Below, piece after piece: positions 58,201-64,000 of a DNA stretch of 64,000 nucleotides. A model generated the notes under the pieces. It was not told where the DNA came from and ran no database searches. It saw nothing but the letters and a program-made list of their open reading frames with translations. The DNA is from Atrichornis clamosus. Its lineage: Eukaryota; Chordata; Aves; Passeriformes; Menuridae. Every line of letters starts with the position of its first letter. Within the stretch, counting starts at the first letter, position 1. Location: positions 62,001 to 126,000 of the forward strand of contig WBMZ01000203.1 in the NCBI GenBank assembly GCA_013400975.1, read 5' to 3'. Position numbers and translations under genes: made by a program.

Positions 58201-61200
58201 CATGGGGAGATCTAAGTAAGAAAAGCTCTAAGCTAAAATTAAAGACATCAAAAAAAGTTCCATGCCAACAAAGAGAGGCAGAATCATGCATCAATGCCAT
58301 GGAAAAAAGTAACATTTTCAACAAAATAAGAATTTGAAATACATAAAGGTGGGACGTCTATCCTATTTAATTTTACTTGAGAGTAACAGTTTTTGGCATC
58401 TGTACAGCTGACACAGAGAGACCCTGGCCTGTCCTAATGTTCTACCAGCTACCCAATCAATGTTCAAAAAGCAGCATGTGCCTGGAAATCCCTGAATTTT
58501 TCTGGGTCAAAACTGGGGAGAACATACACCAAGAGAGAAGATGAAAATGGGGCAAAACCAGAAGTGTTCCAGTCACTGCTGCTGAGGGCAGGTACTGCCA
58601 AGGAAAGCATCTGGAGTGAAATGCTATGTCTAATCCAGTACACCGCCAACTTCTGCGATGCAGGTGCTGTAGGCTTACATGCCTCCACCAATAAATTTGA
58701 TGAAAACTGGCAAAATGCAGAGATACGCCCCAGAGCATTATATTAACAGCCACAAATGAACAAAAGTACTGGCAGCAAAATCACCCAGAGGAGCTGCAGC
58801 CTTTGGTGCAGGTGCCAGCCACGTGAACTTAAAGAATGCCTAAAATTGTGAATGCAACCTCAAATTTGTCAGTTTTGCTATTTATTTATAAAGGTGGAAG
58901 ACTTAAAATGCTACAATTAAAGTTCAGCTCAAAGCTGATATACAGAATCACTGCACAGACAGGTTCAACCTAGGAAACAAACCTGGTGCAAAGTGGATCC
59001 ATAGCAAACACCTCCTGCCAGATGGGTCTGTGCAAATCTGGCAAACAGACCTGAGCTTGGTTTGCCAGCAAAGAGCAGCTTTGGTAGGAAAGGCTGCTAC
59101 TGTCACTGCTGGAAAATTTAAACATCAACTGAATTTCAAAGGCAGCTGAAATTCACTGGGCATGTTTAGCAGCCACCACTCATGAAAAAAAACCCCAATA
59201 TGAGTAACAAAATGTTTGTGTGAGAGGGACAAAATATTCCATTTTATTCTCCTTTTCTATTGCTCTAGATGTAAAAAAACATAAAAAGTAACTGCACACC
59301 AGGTACAGTCTGGATTGTCATCAGCAAACCCTCAGCTCCACCAGCTGCACTCTTTGAGTACAACTTTCAGATACAAAATCCCTCATCAGAGCAGAGAGAG
59401 AATTCCAGGAAAACCCAAACCAAATCAACCAAACAAATAAAGGTGGCAGCTGCTGCATAAGGAGAGCAAACATAAAGTGACAGGCCAGGTGTGGCAGGGC
59501 CAGCCCGGCCCAGGAGCAGCAGCGCCTGCAGTACAGAGAGGCTCATCCTCTGCTGCTGAGGGAGGGCATTTCCCAGCTCTGCTGGGGGACTGTCACCCCC
59601 AGACCTACACTGAAACCCTCCGAGTCCGGTTGGGAAAAGCCTCTTTGTCCTGCAGTGCTGTCACCACCTGCTCTGGACACTGCAAACCTGAATGGCAGCA
59701 CTGGGAATGACCTTCCACAGTGGATTATTTCTGTTCTACCAGTGCACAGGATGCTCATGGTCTGTGCACAGGGGAACATTAAACAACTGCTTCTTGGTGC
59801 ATGGATTTAGTAGAATTAACCAACCTGTTTTATCCACAGTCCCATTTCATACAGATCTTGTTCCTTAGTTTACATCCCATTACCTACAGTCTTCAGGATC
59901 AGCAGATAGATGCAAACACTTTTAAACAACCAGACTGTTCTGGGTTTTGTTCCAATGCAAAGTTGCTCAATTAAGCAAACCCTTGAAACGATTTTAGGCT
60001 GAGCTGAATAAACTCTTTCAATAGCTCTCTTATCCTATTTACATTCCAACGTGACTCATTCTGCAATCCATATTACTAATTGTGTTTTTGTTACTATATT
60101 ATTATTTTGCAGAAATAATTTCTTTTCAGTGTGTTTATCAAATTAGCTGCATTTCCACACAAGGTTTGCTCCTCTGAATTCTAAAATTTCTGAGGAAGAA
60201 TGACAGAGAGGAAGCTGAGATGAAAAGCATCCCACTTGCTTCTGATGCCAGAGAAAGCGATCTCAATTGGATTTAAAAGAATCAGCAATTCCAAGGCAGG
60301 AAAATGCTGAGCTTGCCTAACGATGCCAGGGAAGCTGAGAGTGAGGGAGGCAGGAAGGAGTTACAGCCAGCTTTTACTGCAGTCTCCCTCCTTTGCTGGA
60401 GAATAATCCCAGGAACTTTTGTAAGGACAGCTGCCTTAATGCTTCTGCAAGGATCAAGTATTTATATATTCCATGTAGAACCAAAATGCTCACCCATATC
60501 AGAACATTCTGATTCCTTTGCTAATTACACCAAAGTCTGATTCAAAGCCTTATTTAGGAGTTGGAATTGAGTTGTCATAGCTCATTAGAAAAGCTGTAAT
60601 TTAGACTTCTACTGTGAAAACCTTTTAATAAGCGGAGTCTTGTGGGGCTTTGGAAGCTCAGAGGAAGAGCTTTATAGACCCATTTATTGATATTCCCAGG
60701 CCACATTGAGCCTGGGTACTCATCAGTAAGACCAATGAAAACAAAATCCTAAGAAAGGTTTTCTTTAATGATTAATGGATTTTCTTTTCGGAAGAGAGTG
60801 CCAACTCATCTGCTCCCTCTGAATCCTCTGTCACTTCCACAGCAAGGCATGTGCTACAGCAGTGGTTACCATTGTTTTATTGGAATCTGTTTGGACTGGA
60901 GGAACTGGTGCCTGTATTAGGTTTCTAAGTCACCCCAAAGCTGCAGACTGGCCACACACTGGCCCCTTGGTTCTTGCCAAGTTACTTTACCCAGGCTTCC
61001 ACATCTGGTCACAGACTGTGTCCTCCTCCAGCTGTAATCTGAGATCACACAGCAGCAGTGAGGACCTGAACAGCTGTGCCATGGCTGTATACAACTATAG
61101 AGGAGGGGTTTGAAAGGCTTTTTTCAAGGCCTATTGAATTAGCATGCTTTGCTTTACCTTCCGGCATTTCTGCATTTTATTTTTGTACTAGTTAAGCCAA

Positions 61201-63636
61201 TTAATGATTGTCACAAAAGATGACTTGCTATAGATGATCTGAGTTGCTTCAGTCCAGAATGAAAATGTCCATGAGATTATTAATTTCACCTTCACAAAAG
61301 AATCTTGACACTGTGCAGAAAATGCAGCTTGGGGCTACACACTGAATAACCAAGGGAAAATTTAAAATATTGAACAGCTGCTTAGTACTTGATGCCATCT
61401 TCTCTTTGCACTGAACTGAACATGTGTCCCCCAGGAAAAGCAACACAAACTTCAGGTTAAAGACAATGATTATTCAAAGGGGCCAGACTGATGGAACCAG
61501 AGCCACACCAGGAGCTTAATGTGCCATTGCCACCTTTTTGTTTGGTTTTAAGAATTTAATTTTGATATTTGGATATTCCTGTGTTACAATTTTCTGTGCA
61601 AGATTTTTTCATTTTTCCCTAAAGCAAACTGAAAACAATCTCCCAAAGTTCCATCAGGTGGACTCCTGTCAATGCCCCATGGGCTCATGTGCAGCATCAG
61701 GATAATCAGATAAAATGTATCTGCCTTCACCATTTGAGCTGAATAATGGCACAGCAGCATGATCTCCACCCTGTGCTGGGTGGTAGTTAGTGGACTGTCA
61801 GTGGCAAATGGTTACAGGACAGCTGGCCAAGGAAGGACATGCTGGCCAAAGAGGGAAGAAGAGATTCTGCAATTGTATATTTTCACTAAAAAGGCACATT
61901 CATTCATTCTTTCAATCTTTTCCATTGGCGTCCTCCCTCTCAAAGTCATGGGGGTTTTTTTCCCTTTCTAATTTCTGCTAGGCCAGGAAGACCAGCATTG
62001 TTTGGACTTGTTAACCTCATGCCCAGAAAGTACCATATTCCTCCCTCTAAGTTCAAGCTGCAGCTTGAACTAAGAGGGAAGTCCAGTTCAATTCCAGGCT
62101 GAAATGTGTCAGGATATGCACATAATTCAGGAAACAACCCCCCAAAATCTCTACTGCACATGTTATACAGAGGCTTCTAGTTCTTCTGAACATACTTCCC
62201 ACCCTTTGATCATGGCTGTCAGACTGCTTGAAAAAGGCAGCCTCCTCTTCCAAGGGCTGTGGAACCATGGGCCACATGCTAAACTTCCCTCACCTAGTAA
62301 AGCTAAGGAACAGTGCTGGTAATATTTGGTTTGTAATTGGGTTTGGATATTTGCATGTTATTTTTAATCTTGAACAAACATTCCAATGACAGACTCTTGC
62401 GAGAAACTGCTACAACATGAATTAATACAGGTCCTTTCTCACCCATTATTTGCTGATAAAATATTGACAAGGTGCCTGTGGAGCTTCTTCATGCCCCTTA
62501 TAAAAAATATGAAACCTACGTTGTTTGTTCTAGCTGTTGGTTACTTTTCTTCTTCCTTGGAGGCTTCTTCTTCTTTGGCTTGTTGGCATTCTGATTATTC
62601 TGTTTGTTGTTCACACCGAAGTGCCCTGCTGAGATATCACTTTGGAGGAGGTTAACCAATAGCGGACTTGTGAGCGTCACATCTTTATTGACAGGAAACA
62701 CAGGATTCTGCCCACAGGAAACCTGATTCCCGTTGGGCGTTCCACTAAAGCCCGTGTTGAAAGGCAGCCCATGGCCAGAGAAATGACTCCCTGAAGCATT
62801 GTTGTTTCCTTGCATTCCTTGCATATGAGAAGGCACCATGTTTGGCTGCTGCACAGGAACCTCGGGTAACATCTGTGTCAAGTTCACATCATTGCTTGTT
62901 GTAGTAGTAGTATCCCCAAGCTGCTGAGAGATGTGAGGACCGGGTCCAGTCGGTCTTAAAACTTGCCCTTGAATTCCCATCACCTGAGGATTCCCATTCA
63001 CAGGGCCTTGCTGTGCCATCATCTGCCCAGTGAACTGCACCATGTTGCCTTGCATGTTTGGGGTTGGTCCTCTCATCAGTTGAGCTGGCCCCGTCATAAC
63101 ATTGGACTGGTTTTGAGTATTAAAAGGCTGTTTATTTCCTTGCATCTGAGTGGTCATCATCTGTTCCATCATTGAGTTCTGCTGTAGCAAGACCTGGCCC
63201 TGAGGTCCCATCATCTGATTGTGTGTGGACATCATCTGCTGTCCCTGCTGGGGAATCATCTGTTTGGGTGGGGTCATCCTTTGGGGAGAGGGACCAAGAT
63301 TTTGGTTTTGTGGTGTCACCATCATTTGGCCTTGTGGCATGAGCTGAGTTCGAGAAAGTATCATCTGGTTTTGAGGGTTCAGCGATCCCTGAGCCTGAAT
63401 GTTCACCATCTGTCCTTGAGAGGACACGATTTGCTGATGCATCCCCATAAGCTGGGATTGTGGTCCTTGCTGAGGCTGTCCCTGCATGTTGCCCATGTTA
63501 ACCTGTGGCACCCCACTAGCACCAGCCTGCTGGTTGTTCATATTTCCATGAAGTCCCATTAGATTGGTCTGCATCATATTTGGTGGGCCATGTGCTGCTT
63601 GCATCTGAGTTTGAGGAGGTCCAGATCCTTGGCCAC
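43191..63636 (-). CDS. NCOA6: NCOA6 (ASC-2/TRBP/PRIP), C-terminal three quarters
   Basis: Seven coding exons on the minus strand in transcription order: 63636-62520, 56783-56662, 55778-52797, 51224-51156, 49253-49217, 46381-46233, 43237-43191. They sum to 4523 nt and 1506 residues with consistent phases and GT/AG borders. Both nuclear-receptor boxes are present: LVNLL (residues 326-330 of this part) and LSQLL (928-932). Their spacing of 602 compares with 604 in human, which places the window edge near human residue 561, so about 560 N-terminal residues are missing. Other features are Gln/Met/Pro-rich low-complexity sequence, a basic KPKKKKPPRKKKS tract and the terminal SKRRKSK. Family knowledge: a nuclear coactivator for many hormone receptors and transcription factors, and a specific subunit of the MLL3/MLL4 (KMT2C/D) H3K4 methyltransferase complexes. 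The protein is largely disordered; binding goes through the LXXLL motifs. Confidence 0.95.
43238..46232 (-). other. NCOA6: NCOA6 last intron
   Basis: About 3.0 kb between the two C-terminal exons, AT-rich and without a recognised repeat or exon. Confidence 0.8.
46233..46381 (-). CDS. NCOA6: NCOA6 149-nt exon (basic C-terminal region)
   Basis: Acceptor tctcactttattag, donor GTAACA (46232). It encodes 49 whole codons including CEKSKTPSRRNSRTEDS and ENGQRKRSSRPASAS, the Ser/Arg-rich basic region near the NCOA6 C-terminus. Phases fit the microexon upstream and the last exon downstream. The donor has C at +5 rather than the usual G, so it is somewhat weak. Confidence 0.92.
46382..49216 (-). other. 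NCOA6: NCOA6 intron with CR1
   Basis: A 2.8-kb intron between the microexon and the 149-nt exon. It holds one plus-strand CR1 (47890-48104). A 127-codon plus-strand open frame (46539-46922) has no recognisable homology and is antisense in an AT-rich intron, so it is not called. Confidence 0.75.
47890..48104 (+). mobile_element. CR1 LINE 3' end, antisense in NCOA6 intron
   Basis: Plus-strand CR1 3' UTR: ggtttagattagatattagg, cccagagaagctgtggctgc, catccctggaagtgtccaag, gtgtccctgcccatggcagg and the terminal atctgtgattctat. An internal deletion removes the usual segment between gggagaaa and ctggcacag. It lies opposite in sense to NCOA6. Confidence 0.9.
49217..49253 (-). CDS. NCOA6: NCOA6 37-nt microexon
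   Basis: Acceptor ctttttcttttgtag, donor GTAAGG (49216). Eleven whole codons read LETNAAVVAGQ, matching human LEVNAAIVSGQ at the same place. Two bases on each side complete split codons: GAA (Glu) with the exon before and AGT (Ser) with the exon after. Strong splice sites, phase and homology all agree. Confidence 0.88.
49254..51155 (-). other. NCOA6: NCOA6 intron
   Basis: 1.9 kb, AT-rich, no repeat or additional exon recognised. The splice phase across it needs no further exon. Confidence 0.75.
51156..51224 (-). CDS. NCOA6: NCOA6 69-nt exon
   Basis: Found by phase and similarity: acceptor acttttattctag, donor GTAAAT (51155). It encodes 22 whole codons, SSQHLTQKK then SSVATSESTVQRT. With the flanking split codons this gives A-SSQHL and RT-E, aligning with the human segment SQNLVSKETSTTALQASV that follows HPELL. 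It is too short to be seen as an open frame by length alone. Confidence 0.85.
51225..52796 (-). other. NCOA6: NCOA6 intron
   Basis: 1.6 kb between the giant exon and the 69-nt exon. It is AT-rich except for the first tens of bases, which lie in the CpG-dense stretch. No repeat recognised. Confidence 0.75.
52780..53035. promoter_or_regulatory. Intragenic CpG island at end of giant NCOA6 exon
   Basis: A short, very GC-rich and CpG-dense stretch (cgcgcccggggacgcgcagg near 52979, gcgcgccggcggcagc near 52951) in otherwise AT-rich surroundings, spanning the last about 80 codons and the splice donor. It may be an orphan CpG island with promoter activity, or only local GC-biased drift of the coding sequence. 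No core promoter motif is evident. Confidence 0.4.
52797..55778 (-). CDS. NCOA6: NCOA6 giant exon with LXXLL-2
   Basis: 2982 nt, from acceptor ttgccttag to donor GTAGGT (52796-52791), encoding 993 whole codons. It begins YPSQPVEQRPLQQMPPQ, runs into a poly-Gln tract and a poly-Met patch (QQQQMMMMLMMQQDPKSVR), and then long highly conserved stretches (TPNRASPRPYYPQTPNNRPP, IAGLFPPQINIPLPPRPN, RASPSNSRRSSPGSSRKTTP). LSQLL, the second receptor box, lies at 54234-54220, and KGKGKVDKIGQLLLTKACKK near 53280-53225. The last about 80 codons become GC-rich and Ala/Pro/Gly-rich (52800-53035), unlike the human protein as I recall it, before the conserved HPELL. Confidence 0.95.
55779..56661 (-). other. 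NCOA6: NCOA6 intron
   Basis: 0.9 kb between the 122-nt exon and the giant exon; no repeat or exon seen. Confidence 0.8.
56662..56783 (-). CDS. NCOA6: NCOA6 122-nt exon
   Basis: Bounded by acceptor ttctttcag (before 56783) and donor GTAGTA (56661). It encodes 40 whole codons, with SESRPAGLEESDQ and MNLDKSGPKLSDFASRPP readable. These match the human stretch between the Lys-rich tract and the giant exon. Phases (third base in, one base out) fit both neighbours exactly. Confidence 0.9.
56784..62519 (-). other. NCOA6: NCOA6 intron, 5.7 kb
   Basis: Separates the LXXLL-1 exon from the 122-nt exon. It contains one CR1 (57347-57985) and otherwise unremarkable AT-rich sequence. The phase of the flanking exons joins directly, so no missing exon is required. 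Confidence 0.75.
57347..57985 (-). mobile_element. CR1 LINE 3' part, sense with NCOA6
   Basis: Reverse-orientation CR1, 3' tip at cctgggttggaagagacctt. It continues with the complete UTR block (cttccactatcccaggttgc, acacttccagggatggggca, gggcaacctgtgccagggcc) and into the RT tail (tctgcaggtggagtctcacc, gagcagggcagaggggcaga), ending near ccccaagtccttctc. This copy retains the block deleted in the copy at 21823. Both lack the 5' part. Confidence 0.93.
62520..63636 (-). CDS. NCOA6: NCOA6 exon with Q/M-rich region and LXXLL-1
   Basis: 1117 nt, starting after ttccttaag (63637) and ending at the donor GTAGGT (62519-62514). It encodes a Met/Gln/Asn/Gly-rich activation region (many MQGQ, QNQM repeats). 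Then comes NKDVTLTSPLLVNLLQSDIS, which holds the first nuclear receptor box LVNLL at 62659-62645, and a Lys-rich NLS-like tract (KPKKKKPPRKKKS) near 62590-62550. It begins in phase 1, so a further upstream exon is needed outside the window. The donor was chosen because it alone gives a phase-correct join to the next exon. Confidence 0.93.
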
Positions 63637-64000
63637 CTTAAGGAAATAGAAAGAAAATACCAGTAAGAAACTAACTGGACTGGAGTAAGAGTTTTCACAC
63701 CTTTTGATGTTGAGTACTTCAAAATTGTTTTTGTCCCTTTTCCAATAAACTGGAGTATCTCATATATTTGCAGTTCTGGGATGCACTGTTTGATGCTATA
63801 CACATAAGTAGTCAAAACAGATCAAACATCTCAAAATAAACACTCAGACTGGGACTTCCCCTGTATCCCACTGCAGAAGACAGAACAGAACCTTAATGTC
63901 AGTTGTTATCTGCCCCTAAGTTTGAGAATCTTCCATAATGTCACCTAACTCAGCAGAGTAATTCCTAACCAAAATAAGCTTTAAACCCTGAGGTTACTTT
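63637..64000 (-). other. NCOA6: NCOA6 intron, runs off the window
   Basis: Upstream intron of NCOA6, cut by the window edge. I read the minus strand in all frames and found no exon here; the next coding exon (Gln/Pro/Ser-rich in human) must lie beyond 64000. Confidence 0.65.

Overview
The window is vertebrate nuclear DNA, almost certainly from a songbird. It carries two intron-containing genes that sit next to each other in tetrapods (human 20q11.22, chicken chromosome 20 as I recall). Every older interspersed repeat I recognise is a CR1 LINE fragment, the dominant avian retrotransposon. A tRNA-Ile-derived SINE with a CR1-like tail (14359-14497) matches what I remember of the oscine TguSINE1 family. 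There are no bacterial operons and no CRISPR arrays; most long open frames are chance products of GC-rich non-coding DNA.

Layout. 1-17.1 kb: apparently gene-free upstream DNA with two CR1 pieces, the SINE, tandem repeats and a candidate enhancer near 12.2-12.96 kb. 17.1-17.96 kb: CpG island with the TP53INP2 promoter and non-coding exon 1 (donor at 17677). 17.7-26.6 kb: intron 1, with three CR1 elements. 26.6-32.2 kb: TP53INP2 coding exons on the + strand (26827-26950, 30164-30473, 31973-32225), giving a 228-residue protein. 32.2 kb to about 34.9 or 39.5 kb: its 3' UTR, end uncertain. 39.9-42.1 kb: a cluster of three CR1 fragments in the convergent gap. 42.63-64 kb: the 3' part of NCOA6 on the - strand. 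Seven coding exons could be defined by splice sites, phase and protein similarity (63636-62520, 56783-56662, 55778-52797, 51224-51156, 49253-49217, 46381-46233, 43237-43191), totalling 1506 residues. By offset from the two LXXLL motifs, about 560 N-terminal residues lie beyond the right edge.

The two genes are tail-to-tail. TP53INP2 is an autophagy and nuclear-receptor cofactor that binds ATG8-family proteins; NCOA6 is a nuclear-receptor coactivator and a subunit of MLL3/MLL4 histone methyltransferase complexes. Their adjacency is conserved synteny; I see no sequence evidence that they are co-regulated.

No undescribed biological system is evident. The points most worth checking are a nearly identical 61-68 bp sequence in TP53INP2 intron 1 and its 3' UTR, an Arg/Pro-rich segment in TP53INP2 exon 3 that replaces the sequence expected after the LIR motif, a GC-rich Ala/Pro/Gly tract with an internal CpG island at the end of the giant NCOA6 exon, a 37-nt NCOA6 microexon, and a second CCAAT/octamer/CRE module just inside intron 1.
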